A stretch of 64,000 bases of DNA from Ruminococcus_C callidus (GTDB lineage: Bacteria > Bacillota > Clostridia > Oscillospirales > Ruminococcaceae): contig NZ_CP186925.1 in NCBI RefSeq assembly GCF_049562855.1, forward strand, positions 186,001-250,000. Reading direction: 5' to 3'. The first letter of the stretch is position 1. Each line of letters starts with the position of its first letter. A program made the position numbers and the translations under genes. The notes below the pieces were generated by a model, which did no database searches, was not told where the DNA came from, and saw only the letters and a program-made list of their open reading frames with translations. This document shows positions 14,736 to 23,179 of this stretch, in pieces.

Positions 14736-15260
14736 ATGACTGACGGAAAAATGTTTTTCAAGAAGATGGACCTGAGTGATCTGCAGTGCAATCCCTTTGA
14801 TATGATCGGGAAGACATGGTACTTACTGACTTCCGGTACACCGGAGGATTACAACACAATGACGGCTTCCTGGGGGGCAATGGGCGAAATGTGGGGAGCA
14901 CCCTCGTTCCACTGCGTCGTGAGAACCAACCGTTATACCCTGAACTATCTGGATCAGAATGAACTGTTCTCGGCAACATTCTTCGATCCGGGCTATAAAC
15001 CCGCACTTCAGTTCTGCGGCACCCATTCCGGAAAGGACTGCGATAAGGCACAGAGAACCGGATTGCAGCCCGTTCTCCTTGAAGGAACTACCAGCTTTGC
15101 ACAGGCACGCCGCGTGCTGATCTGCCGGAAACGTTATACGGCAATGTTGCAGCCGGAGGGTTTTCTGGAACCCGAAACTTATGAAAAATGGTACGGCAAA
15201 GACCCGATGCACCGGGAATTTGTAGGCGAAGTACTGGCGTATTACGAAAGAATGCACTGA
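14736..15260 (+). CDS. Flavin reductase-like (FMN-binding split barrel) protein
   Basis: This 174-residue protein starts at ATG 14736 after AAAGGA. PEDYNTMTASWGAMGEMWGAP at about residues 30-50 and the FSATFFDPGYKPALQFCGTHS region are typical of the flavin reductase-like split-barrel family, in which the N-terminal TASWG segment contacts FMN. The likely role is NAD(P)H:flavin reduction or use of FMN as cofactor; the partner is unknown. It is monocistronic, with a terminator right after it. Confidence 0.85.
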   Translation: MTDGKMFFKKMDLSDLQCNPFDMIGKTWYLLTSGTPEDYNTMTASWGAMGEMWGAPSFHCVVRTNRYTLNYLDQNELFSATFFDPGYKPALQFCGTHSGKDCDKAQRTGLQPVLLEGTTSFAQARRVLICRKRYTAMLQPEGFLEPETYEKWYGKDPMHREFVGEVLAYYERMH

Positions 15261-15278
15261 TCGTTGGTGCACGCAAAG

Positions 15279-15307
15279 AGCCTCTGTCATCTGACAGGGG
15301 CTTTTTT
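15279..15307 (+). terminator. Terminator after the flavin reductase-like gene
   Basis: An 11-bp stem AGCCTCTGTCA/TGACAGGGGCT followed by TTTTT. Confidence 0.9.
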
Positions 15308-15356
15308 GGTATCTGTATACCGCTGTCCAAAGTGCATTTTTTTCACGAAAGCACAA

Positions 15357-15382
15357 TAATATGCAAAAATAGCTGCATATTA
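15357..15382. promoter_or_regulatory. Perfect inverted repeat upstream of argG, candidate operator
   Basis: TAATATGCA and TGCATATTA, nine-base perfect arms with an eight-base spacer, lie about 55 bases before the argG -35 box. A further TATGCA occurs near 15423. ArgR boxes are AT-rich palindromes in such positions, but the arm sequence and spacing do not clearly fit a known ArgR consensus. Confidence 0.45.
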
Positions 15383-15434
15383 TACGTAAACTGTTGCAAA
15401 AAGAAAAAAATTCCGTATATTTATGCAAAAACGC

Positions 15435-15462
15435 TTGACAATGCCGGAAAAAGGTGTATAAT
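15435..15462 (+). promoter_or_regulatory. Promoter of argG
   Basis: TTGACA (15435-15440), a 16-base spacer and TATAAT (15457-15462), about 80 bases before argG. Confidence 0.88.
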
Positions 15463-15540
15463 AAGAAACAAGAGCATTTGCAGCGGATCAAAAAGGGCGG
15501 TACAGATGCGATAAATTATGCTGATGGAGGAGTTTGCATC

Positions 15541-16779
15541 ATGGCAAAGGCAAAAAAGGACATTAAGAAAGTCGTTCTGGCATATTCCGGCGGTCTGGAT
15601 ACTTCGATTATCATTCCGTGGCTGAAAGAAAACTATAACAACTGCGAAGTTATCGCAGTTTCCGCAGACGTAGGACAGGGCACAGAACTGGACGGTCTGG
15701 AAGAAAAGGCAGTCAAGACCGGTGCTTCCAAGCTGATCGTACTGGATCTGAAGAAGACTTTCGTAGAAGACTACATTTTCCCCACCGTACAGGCTGGTGC
15801 GGTATATGAAAACCGTTATCTGCTGGGTACCTCTTTCGCTCGTCCGATCATCGGTAAGGAACTGGCTCGGATCGCACTGGAAGAAGGTGCAGATGCGATC
15901 TGCCACGGTGCAACCGGTAAGGGTAACGATCAGGTTCGTTTCGAACTGGCAATCAAGGCATACGCTCCGGATATGGCGATCATTGCTCCGTGGAGAGAAT
16001 GGACCATCAAGAGCCGTGACGAAGAAATCGACTATGCAGAGGCTCACAACATTCCGCTGAAGATCAACCGTGAAACCAACTACTCCAAGGATAAGAACCT
16101 GTGGCATCTGTCCCACGAAGGTCTGGATCTGGAAGATCCGGCAAACGAGCCGCAGTATGAAAAGGAAGGCTTCCTGGAACTGGGCGTTTCTCCGATCCAG
16201 GCTCCGGACAAGCCCACTTATGTGACCATTCACTTTGAAAAGGGTATCCCGACTGCTATCGACGGCAAGGAAATGGGTGCTGTAGAACTGGTAGAAAAGC
16301 TGAACGAACTGGGCGGTGCAAACGGCATCGGTCTGGCTGATCTGGTAGAAAACCGTCTGGTCGGCATGAAGTCCAGAGGCGTTTATGAAACTCCGGGCGG
16401 CACCATTCTGTACCACGCACACGATGTGCTGGAAACCATTACCCTGGACAAGGAAACTGCAAGAACCAAGCAGTATCTGAGCATCAAGTTCGCTGACATC
16501 GTATACAACGGTCAGTGGTACACACCGCTGCGGGAAGCACTGACTGCTTTCGTAAACGAAACCCAGAAGACCGTTACCGGTGATGTCAAGCTGAAGCTGT
16601 ACAAGGGCAACATCATCAATGCCGGCGTTACTTCTCCGTACACCCTGTACGATGAAGAAGTTGCAACCTTCGATGCAGAAGACGTTTACAACCAGAAGGA
16701 CGCAGAGGGCTTCATCAACCTGTTTGGTCTGCCGATCCACGTAAAGGCTGTGCTGGATCAGAAGCGGAACAACAAGTAA
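15541..16779 (+). CDS. argG: Argininosuccinate synthase
   Basis: This 412-residue enzyme joins citrulline and aspartate with ATP. The N-terminal P-loop YSGGLDTS (about residues 14-21) and the conserved GATGKGNDQVRFE motif (near 120-132) are intact. ATG 15541 follows GGAGGAG. This is the first gene of the arginine cluster, with its own promoter and an upstream inverted repeat. The codon use is more strongly biased (GGT, CTG, GAA) than in neighbours, which suggests high expression. A terminator separates it from argH. Confidence 0.97.
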   Translation: MAKAKKDIKKVVLAYSGGLDTSIIIPWLKENYNNCEVIAVSADVGQGTELDGLEEKAVKTGASKLIVLDLKKTFVEDYIFPTVQAGAVYENRYLLGTSFARPIIGKELARIALEEGADAICHGATGKGNDQVRFELAIKAYAPDMAIIAPWREWTIKSRDEEIDYAEAHNIPLKINRETNYSKDKNLWHLSHEGLDLEDPANEPQYEKEGFLELGVSPIQAPDKPTYVTIHFEKGIPTAIDGKEMGAVELVEKLNELGGANGIGLADLVENRLVGMKSRGVYETPGGTILYHAHDVLETITLDKETARTKQYLSIKFADIVYNGQWYTPLREALTAFVNETQKTVTGDVKLKLYKGNIINAGVTSPYTLYDEEVATFDAEDVYNQKDAEGFINLFGLPIHVKAVLDQKRNNK

Positions 16780-16842
16780 TTTTGAAAAAATCGGGAAACA
16801 CGGCGGTGATTTCCCTGTATACCGGTTCTCCTGCCGGTGAGG

Positions 16843-16875
16843 AAGAGGCGGCTGTTTACTGGTCGCCTCTTTTCC
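16843..16875 (+). terminator. Terminator after argG
   Basis: The stem GAGGCG/CGCCTC (extended by AA/TT) is followed by TTTTCC. Two smaller hairpins lie just upstream. Confidence 0.75.
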
Positions 16876-16893
16876 GTTTCTTCTATCAATATA

Positions 16894-17071
16894 TAAGGAA
16901 ACACTGCATAAAGCCCGCCTGACGGCTTTGCACGCAATCTGCGTGCAGATTTTCCGTCATATTGCCCAGAAATCCCTTGCCATACATCAAGTATGCCTGC
17001 GGAATTTCTGTGCAATCTGCCGAAAAATCTGGCTACGCATCTTACGCACAAGCTTTATTCAGTGTTTCCAT
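16894..17071. repeat. Full-length palindromic element (GGAAACACTG subfamily)
   Basis: This 178-bp near-palindrome begins TAAGGAAACACTGCATAAAG and ends GCTTTATTCAGTGTTTCCATA. Interior half-copies CAGATTTTCCGTCATATTGC and GCAATCTGCCGAAAAATCTG are imperfect complements. It fills the argG-argH gap, leaving only the argH ribosome binding site. Confidence 0.92.
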
Positions 17072-17096
17072 AATATCACGAAAGGACGTTTCATAT

Positions 17097-18473
17097 ATGG
17101 CACTTTGGGCAGGAAGATTTTCCAAAGAAATTGACGCAGGCGTAAATGCGTTTAACTCCTCTATCGCATTTGATGCCCGTATGTACCGGCATGACATTCA
17201 GGGCAGTATCGCCCATGCCACCATGCTGGGGGACTGCGGCATCATCTCCAAGGAGGACAGCAAGACCATTATTGAGGGGCTGACTGCCATTCTGGCAGAT
17301 CTGGACAGCGGCAAGCTGGAATTTGATCCCAATGCAGAGGACATTCACATGTTCGTGGAGGCAGAGCTGACCAAGCGTTACGGCGATGTGGGCAAGCGGC
17401 TGCACACCTCCCGTTCCAGAAACGATCAGGTGGCACTGGATCTGCGGCTGTATCTGCGGGACGAGATCAAGGAGATCCGCGGACTGGTGGAAAAGCTGTG
17501 TGCCGTGCTGGTGAAGCTGGCAGAACAGCACACCGAAACCGTGCTCCCCGGCTATACCCACTTGCAGCGTGCCCAGCCGGTGACTTTTGCACACCACCTG
17601 CTGGCATATGTACAGATGCTGCTCCGCGATCTGGGCAGACTGGACGACACAGCAAAGCGTATGAACGAATGCCCGCTGGGCAGCGGTGCACTGGCTGGCA
17701 CCACATACCACATCGATCGGGAAGAAACGGCGAAGCTGCTGGGCTTTGATGCTCCTATGGCAAACAGTCTGGACGGCGTTTCCGACCGCGACTACTGCAT
17801 TGAGCTGGCGAATACCCTCTCGATCATCATGATGCATCTGTCCCGCTTCTCCGAGGAGATCATTCTCTGGTGCTCGTGGGAATTCAAGTTCATTGAACTG
17901 GACGATGCATTCGCAACCGGTTCGTCGATCATGCCCCAGAAGAAGAATCCGGATATTACCGAACTGATCCGCGGCAAGACCGCCAGAGTGTACGGCGATC
18001 TCCAGACCCTGCTGACCATGATGAAAGGTCTGCCGCTGGCGTACAACAAGGACATGCAGGAGGACAAGGAAGCGATTTTCGACGCAGTGGACAACGTGAA
18101 GCTGTGTCTGGAAACCTTTACCCCCATGCTGGAAACCATGCGGGTGCTGAAAGACAACATGCGTGCCGCCGCAGCCAAGGGCTTTATCAACGCCACCGAC
18201 TGTGCGGACTATCTCGTGAAGAAGGGCATGCCGTTCCGCGATGCCTATAAGATTTCAGGCACGCTGGTGGCAGAGTGCATTTCCAGGGGGCTGACACTGG
18301 AAACCCTGCCGCTGGAGGAATACCAGAAGATGACACCGCTGTTCACCGAGGACGTGTACGATGCCATTAGTCTGGAAACCTGTGTCCGCGGCAGAGTGTC
18401 GCAGGGCGGTCCGTCCCCGAAGGCTGTGGCAGAACAGCTGCGGCTGGTCAAGACAAAGCTGGGGCTGGCATGA
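17097..18473 (+). CDS. argH: Argininosuccinate lyase
   Basis: This 458-residue enzyme splits argininosuccinate into arginine and fumarate. The fumarase/ASL superfamily signature GSSIMPQKKNPD (about residues 278-289) and the HTSRSRNDQVA segment near 100 are intact. ATG 17097 follows AAAGGA. The gene overlaps the next small gene by four bases (ATGA). Confidence 0.97.
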   Translation: MALWAGRFSKEIDAGVNAFNSSIAFDARMYRHDIQGSIAHATMLGDCGIISKEDSKTIIEGLTAILADLDSGKLEFDPNAEDIHMFVEAELTKRYGDVGKRLHTSRSRNDQVALDLRLYLRDEIKEIRGLVEKLCAVLVKLAEQHTETVLPGYTHLQRAQPVTFAHHLLAYVQMLLRDLGRLDDTAKRMNECPLGSGALAGTTYHIDREETAKLLGFDAPMANSLDGVSDRDYCIELANTLSIIMMHLSRFSEEIILWCSWEFKFIELDDAFATGSSIMPQKKNPDITELIRGKTARVYGDLQTLLTMMKGLPLAYNKDMQEDKEAIFDAVDNVKLCLETFTPMLETMRVLKDNMRAAAAKGFINATDCADYLVKKGMPFRDAYKISGTLVAECISRGLTLETLPLEEYQKMTPLFTEDVYDAISLETCVRGRVSQGGPSPKAVAEQLRLVKTKLGLA

Positions 18474-18652
18474 GAAAGCGGCAGATCAAGTTTATTCTGG
18501 CGTTGTGCACTGCCGCGGTAGTGCTCTGGGTCGGCGGAGAGATCCTGCTGGGACTGGTGCTGGATCTGGGACTGACAGTGTCCCGCATCTGGGCAATCGC
18601 CATTATCGTGCTGACCTGTGCGTTCAGTCTGTGGAAATGTCCGCGGGAATAG
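18470..18652 (+). CDS. Small two-helix membrane protein
   Basis: This 60-residue protein overlaps the argH stop by ATGA, so it is probably translated by coupling. After the basic start MRKRQIK there are two hydrophobic segments (FILALCTAAVVLWVGGEILL and IWAIAIIVLTCAFSLW). No family is recognised. It stands eight bases before the lipoprotein gene, and the pair interrupts the arginine cluster. Confidence 0.65.
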   Translation: MRKRQIKFILALCTAAVVLWVGGEILLGLVLDLGLTVSRIWAIAIIVLTCAFSLWKCPRE

Positions 18653-18660
18653 GAGAAATC

Positions 18661-19164
18661 ATGAGAAAATGGATCGGGATCCTGATGGCGGTTGGGTTCT
18701 GCCTTTGCACTGGCTGCGGCAGGACGGCTTCGCCTGAAGCTTCGGAAACGGAGACATCGTCCGTAGTGACAACGGCAAAGGTACAACTAGATGCGGTGCA
18801 GACAACTGCTGCTGTGCAGGAGGACGATGCCGCGGCAGTGACGACCAAGAAGAAGACTGTGGATGTGCCGAACGGGAAAAAGCTGACGGCGGTGACTCCA
18901 AAGCAAACGCTGGATACTGTGGAAAAGCAGGAGATCACAACTGCGGAAACGCAGAGTACGACTGCCATAGAAATGGTATACTATAGTGCAACTGGCTCTT
19001 ATTGGCATCTATCGGAGGAATGTGCCAAAGAGGATTATGTCCACGTTGTGTACAATATGCAGGGAGAGACAATGCCTGCACCGAAGCCGCACATAATAAA
19101 ATCGCCGAAAACAATGATCGTCGGCGGAAAAACGCCCTGCCCGAATTGTGCGGCAGGGGAATGA
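18661..19164 (+). CDS. Lipoprotein with C-terminal His/Cys zinc-site-like domain
   Basis: This 167-residue protein has a signal peptide ending in lipobox LCTGC (lipid-modified Cys19), then a long Thr/Ala/Glu-rich linker, then a compact domain from about residue 110: VYYSATGSYWHLSEECA followed by GKTPCPNC. This layout (YHxxxxC near its start and CxxC at its end) resembles the small domain found at the C-terminus of some ComEC/MBL-type and secreted Firmicutes proteins and would suit metal binding. It is probably displayed on the outer membrane face. No link to arginine synthesis is evident. Confidence 0.7.
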   Translation: MRKWIGILMAVGFCLCTGCGRTASPEASETETSSVVTTAKVQLDAVQTTAAVQEDDAAAVTTKKKTVDVPNGKKLTAVTPKQTLDTVEKQEITTAETQSTTAIEMVYYSATGSYWHLSEECAKEDYVHVVYNMQGETMPAPKPHIIKSPKTMIVGGKTPCPNCAAGE

Positions 19165-19173
19165 GGTGGAAAA

Positions 19174-20121
19174 ATGGCTGTAAAGATATTTATTGACGGG
19201 CAGGCTGGCACTACCGGTCTGCGGATTCATGAACGGCTGGCAGACCGGAACGATCTGACCATGATTACCCTGACTGAGGAAACCCGAAAGGATCCGGAGG
19301 CAAGACGGGCTGCCATTCTGGAAAGCGACGTGACATTCCTGTGCCTGCCGGACGATGCGGCGAGAGAAGCTGTGGCACTGGCTGGCGATGCGGACGTGCG
19401 GATCATTGATGCTTCCACGGCACACCGCACCAATCCGGACTGGGCATACGGCTTTCCGGAACTGTCGCCGGAGCATCGGGAAAAGATTCGCCACTCCAAG
19501 CGTGTGGCAGTGCCGGGCTGTTATGCCAGCGGCTTCGCTTCGCTGGTGTATCCCATGGTGCACAGCGGACTGTTGCCCAAGGACTATCCGGTGCAGTGCT
19601 TCGCCATGTCCGGCTACAGCGGCGGCGGCAAGAAAATGATCGCCGAGATCGAATCTCCCGACCGTGCTCCGGAACTGTACAGCCCCCGTTTTTACGGTCT
19701 GGCAAACAATCACAAGCACCTGCCGGAAATGCAGAAGATCTCCGGTCTGGAAAAGAAGCCCATGTTCACCCCGATTGTAGATGATTACTATAACGGCATG
19801 GTGGTCTGCGTGCCGATTCAGGCGGCGATCTCCGGCTTCTCCCTGGAACCGGAACGGGTGCAGGAAATGCTGGAACGCCACTACGCCGGTTCCAACTTTG
19901 TGCACGTGCAGCCCCTGAAAACACCGGCAGAAATGACAGCTACCAAGCTGAGCTGCAACGACCTGCGGGATACCAACCAGATGGAAATTTTCGTGTTCGG
20001 TGATGCAGAGCAGATCTTGCTGTGCTCCCGTCTGGACAATCTGGGCAAGGGTGCATCCGGTGCAGCGGTGCAGTGCATGAATATCATGCTGGGACTGGAC
20101 GAAACTGTAGGACTTTTGTAA
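19174..20121 (+). CDS. argC: N-acetyl-gamma-glutamyl-phosphate reductase (type 2)
   Basis: This 315-residue enzyme is the shorter type of ArgC. GQAGTTGLRI is the NADP-binding loop; the active-site Cys is in VPGCYASGF (near residue 113). It reduces N-acetylglutamyl phosphate to the semialdehyde. ATG 19174 follows GAGGTGG. It is the first of an argC-argJ-argB block. Confidence 0.95.
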   Translation: MAVKIFIDGQAGTTGLRIHERLADRNDLTMITLTEETRKDPEARRAAILESDVTFLCLPDDAAREAVALAGDADVRIIDASTAHRTNPDWAYGFPELSPEHREKIRHSKRVAVPGCYASGFASLVYPMVHSGLLPKDYPVQCFAMSGYSGGGKKMIAEIESPDRAPELYSPRFYGLANNHKHLPEMQKISGLEKKPMFTPIVDDYYNGMVVCVPIQAAISGFSLEPERVQEMLERHYAGSNFVHVQPLKTPAEMTATKLSCNDLRDTNQMEIFVFGDAEQILLCSRLDNLGKGASGAAVQCMNIMLGLDETVGLL

Positions 20122-20151
20122 GGGAAACAAACGCTGCGGAGGAATAACCAA

Positions 20152-21408
20152 ATGAAACAAATTGAAAAAGTGCTGTATGACGGGTTTACCTATATCGACG
20201 GCGGCGTTTGTGCCGCAAAGGGATTTCGTGCCAATGGCGTGTACTGTGGTATCAAGGAAAACCCCACGAAAAAACCGGATCTCTGTCTGGTCGTATCCGA
20301 CAAGCTGTGCCGTGCTGCCGGCGTGTTTACTTCCAATAAGGTGAAAGCTGCACCGGTGCTGGTTTCCAAGGCACATCTGGAACAGACCGGCGGTAAGGCA
20401 TGGGGCATGGTGCTAAGCTCCAAGAATGCCAACTGCTGTAATGCAGACGGTATTGACAAGGCGAACCGTGTCTGCGAACTGGCGGCGGAACAAATGGGCG
20501 TTCAGCCGGAAGAACTGCTGATCGCACAGACTGGTGTCATCGGTCAGATCCTGCCTATTGAGCCGTTTGAACAGGGCATGGGCAAGGTGTATGACGGCTT
20601 GTCTGCTGAAAATCATGAGCAGGCAGCCATTGCCATTATGACAACAGATACCGTGCCGAAAGAAGTGGCAGTGGAATTCCAGTTGGGAGGAAAGACCTGC
20701 CACGTAGGTGCAATGGGCAAGGGCAGCGGTATGATCTGCCCGAATATGGCAACGACGCTGAATGTGGTAACGACGGACTGTGCGATCTCTGCGGAACTGT
20801 TACAGACAGCCCTCAGTGATGTGGTACAGTATACGTATAACTGCCTGTATATCGACGGCGACCAGTCTACCAATGATACCTGCGTGGTACTGGCAAACGG
20901 TCTGGCAGAAAATGCGGAGATCACCGAACAGAATGACGATTATGCCGTATTCCGTCAGGCTCTGTATATCGCGATGTCCAACATCACCAAGATGCTGGCA
21001 AAGGACGGCGAGGGTGCGACAAAACTGCTGGAGTGTACTGTGACCGGTGCGAAAGATCGGGAAAATGCACTGGCAGTTGCCAAGAGCGTGATCGCTTCTG
21101 ATCTGCTGAAATGTGCCATGTTTGGTGCAGATGCCAACTGGGGACGGGTGCTGTGTGCCGTGGGCTATGCACCGGCGGAATTCGACATCGATCAGGTGGC
21201 TGTGACACTGGCTTCCCGTGCCGGTTCTGTAGACGTGTGCAAAAACGGTGCCGGCATCGACTTCTCCGAGGACATCGCCAAGACGGTGCTGCTGGAGGAC
21301 GAGATCGAGATTCTGGTGTCTGTCGGCGACGGTCCGGCGGCGGCAACGGCGTGGGGCTGCGACCTGACGTATGACTATGTAAAAATCAACGGTGACTACC
21401 GTTCCTGA
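20152..21408 (+). CDS. argJ: Bifunctional glutamate N-acetyltransferase / ornithine acetyltransferase
   Basis: This 418-residue proenzyme has the autocleavage region GKGSGMICPNMATTLN (about residues 183-198), where the chain is cut before the nucleophilic Thr to give two subunits. ArgJ recycles acetyl from acetylornithine to glutamate, so a separate argA or argE is not needed. ATG 20152 follows GGAGG. It is in an operon with argC and argB. Confidence 0.96.
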   Translation: MKQIEKVLYDGFTYIDGGVCAAKGFRANGVYCGIKENPTKKPDLCLVVSDKLCRAAGVFTSNKVKAAPVLVSKAHLEQTGGKAWGMVLSSKNANCCNADGIDKANRVCELAAEQMGVQPEELLIAQTGVIGQILPIEPFEQGMGKVYDGLSAENHEQAAIAIMTTDTVPKEVAVEFQLGGKTCHVGAMGKGSGMICPNMATTLNVVTTDCAISAELLQTALSDVVQYTYNCLYIDGDQSTNDTCVVLANGLAENAEITEQNDDYAVFRQALYIAMSNITKMLAKDGEGATKLLECTVTGAKDRENALAVAKSVIASDLLKCAMFGADANWGRVLCAVGYAPAEFDIDQVAVTLASRAGSVDVCKNGAGIDFSEDIAKTVLLEDEIEILVSVGDGPAAATAWGCDLTYDYVKINGDYRS

Positions 21409-21423
21409 GAGAGGCTTCGAGAA

Positions 21424-22290
21424 ATGGGAGAGATATTGAACAATGTGCGGGCACAGGTGCTGGTAGATGCCCTGCCCTATATTCAGAAATACAACAACAA
21501 GATTCTGGTGGTCAAGTACGGCGGCAACGCCATGACCAACAAGGAACTGAAACAGGCCGTAATGGACGACATCGTGCTGCTGTCTTTGGTAGGTGTCAAG
21601 GTCGTGCTGGTGCACGGCGGCGGTCCGGAGATCAGCGACATGCTGAAGCGGCTGAACATCGAGTCCAAGTTTATCGGCGGTCTGCGGTATACCGATGAGG
21701 CAGCGGTGGACGTGGTAAAAATGGTGCTGTCCGGCAAGGTCAACAAGGAACTGGTCAGCCTGCTGACACGGACACGGGGCAAGGCTCTGGGAATGTGCGG
21801 CATCGACGGGCACATGCTGACGGCAGAACGGAAGCTGGGCCCCAACGGCGAAGATCTGGGCTTTGTAGGCGATATTGTCAAGGTCAACGAACAGCCCATT
21901 CTAGACGCTCTGAACAACGGCTATATTCCGGTCATTGCCACGGTGGCAACCGATGAGTTCGGGCAGTCCTATAACGTCAACGCGGATACGGCTGCGGCAA
22001 GAATCGCGGCACAGCTGCGGGCGGAAAATCTGATTCTGATGACGGACATTGCGGGACTGCTGCGGGACAAGGACGATCCGTCTACCCTGATTCCGTTTGT
22101 CAACGTCAGCGAAGTGCCGTTCCTGAAGCGGAAGGGCATCATCTCCGGCGGTATGATCCCGAAGATCGACTGTTGCGTAGAGGCAGTCCGCCGCGGTGTC
22201 AAGAAAACGGCGATCATTGACGGCAGAGTGCCCCACTCCATTCTGATCGAAACGCTATCCAATGAGGGCATCGGGACACAGTTCCGATAA
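21424..22290 (+). CDS. argB: Acetylglutamate kinase
   Basis: This 288-residue amino acid kinase phosphorylates N-acetylglutamate. KYGGNAM (near residue 27) and VHGGGPEIS (near 62) are the nucleotide and substrate loops. The N-terminal helix before the core suggests the arginine-inhibited hexameric type, although this is inference. The ribosome binding site before ATG 21424 is a weak GAGAGG. Confidence 0.96.
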   Translation: MGEILNNVRAQVLVDALPYIQKYNNKILVVKYGGNAMTNKELKQAVMDDIVLLSLVGVKVVLVHGGGPEISDMLKRLNIESKFIGGLRYTDEAAVDVVKMVLSGKVNKELVSLLTRTRGKALGMCGIDGHMLTAERKLGPNGEDLGFVGDIVKVNEQPILDALNNGYIPVIATVATDEFGQSYNVNADTAAARIAAQLRAENLILMTDIAGLLRDKDDPSTLIPFVNVSEVPFLKRKGIISGGMIPKIDCCVEAVRRGVKKTAIIDGRVPHSILIETLSNEGIGTQFR

Positions 22291-22311
22291 GCACAGAAAG
22301 GATTTGAAAGA

Positions 22312-22773
22312 ATGGGGTTGTTAGAACGTGCTGCGATGGAAGCAGCAAAGAAAATGGCGGAAAGTGAAGAAAGCCACACCGACACCAGAGGCATTGTCAA
22401 GGCATCAAAGGTGTTTCCGGTGGTTTCCATTGCCTCTATTCTGCTGGCTTTGGGAATGGCGTTTCTGAAGCACAGACAGAGTGATGCGGCGTTTTATGTA
22501 CTGTCTGGGGTGTTTGCAGTGCTGGGAATCTGCCTGCTGATCTATGGGCACAATTTCAGAATCGAGTACGACCGCACGGGAATTACGGTGTACAACTTTT
22601 TCGGAAAGCCCAAGCAGTATACCCTGCAGGACGTGCAGAAGATCGAACTGAAAAGCGATGGCTATATTGTGTGGACTGCCAAGGGAAAAATTCGGGTGGA
22701 ACAGCAGTTTTTCATTGGTGCAGATGCATTTCTCTGCTATCTGCGGGACTATCAGAAGGAGGAACAGGTATGA
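22312..22773 (+). CDS. Membrane protein with two helices and PH-like C-terminal domain
   Basis: This 153-residue protein has two membrane segments (VFPVVSIASILLALGMAFL; AAFYVLSGVFAVLGICLLIY) and a C-terminal part of about 75 residues with alternating beta-type pattern (IEYDRTGITVYNFFGKPKQY, then DVQKIELKSDGYIVW). That part looks like the bacterial PH/YcxB-like fold. The next gene has the same layout. ATG 22312 follows AAAGGA. The four-base overlap with the next gene implies coupling. Its function in an arginine operon is unknown. Confidence 0.65.
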   Translation: MGLLERAAMEAAKKMAESEESHTDTRGIVKASKVFPVVSIASILLALGMAFLKHRQSDAAFYVLSGVFAVLGICLLIYGHNFRIEYDRTGITVYNFFGKPKQYTLQDVQKIELKSDGYIVWTAKGKIRVEQQFFIGADAFLCYLRDYQKEEQV

Positions 22774-23165
22774 AGTTGACATCTGCAAGAAAAGATTATG
22801 GGATTTACGGCTTTATGGTAGTGGTGTTTTTGGCGGGGACAATTGCATTTTTTGTGCGGTATGGTACAAGTGAGATCTGGTATACGCTGCTGATGGTAGC
22901 ATTCCTGCTGGTCAGCCTGTACTTTTTCACCTGTACGCTGCGGTTTCGGGTGATGTGGGACGATGACGGCATTCATATCCGGCAGAACTGGAAGCCGGAA
23001 GTGCACTATACTTGGGACGATTTTGAACAGATGTACATAAAGGACCAGTGCATCATGCTGCACCTGAACGGCAGGCGGTACGGCTTTTCTCAAGGCTGTC
23101 CCAACGCAATGGAACTGATCGAATTTTTGGAACAGAAATTTTCCGCTGAACAGGCGGCAGAATAA
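22770..23165 (+). CDS. Membrane protein with two helices and PH-like C-terminal domain, paralogue-like
   Basis: This 131-residue protein starts at ATG 22770 after AGAAGGAGG and overlaps the previous gene. Two hydrophobic segments (IYGFMVVVFLAGTIAFFV; WYTLLMVAFLLVSLYFFTC) precede a domain with LRFRVMWDDDGIHIRQNW, YTWDDFEQMYIKD and IMLHLNGRRYGFS. This parallels the previous protein closely enough in order to suggest an ancient duplication or a paired complex. It sits between argB and argD. Confidence 0.65.
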   Translation: MKLTSARKDYGIYGFMVVVFLAGTIAFFVRYGTSEIWYTLLMVAFLLVSLYFFTCTLRFRVMWDDDGIHIRQNWKPEVHYTWDDFEQMYIKDQCIMLHLNGRRYGFSQGCPNAMELIEFLEQKFSAEQAAE

Positions 23166-23179
23166 AGGAAATGATGAAA

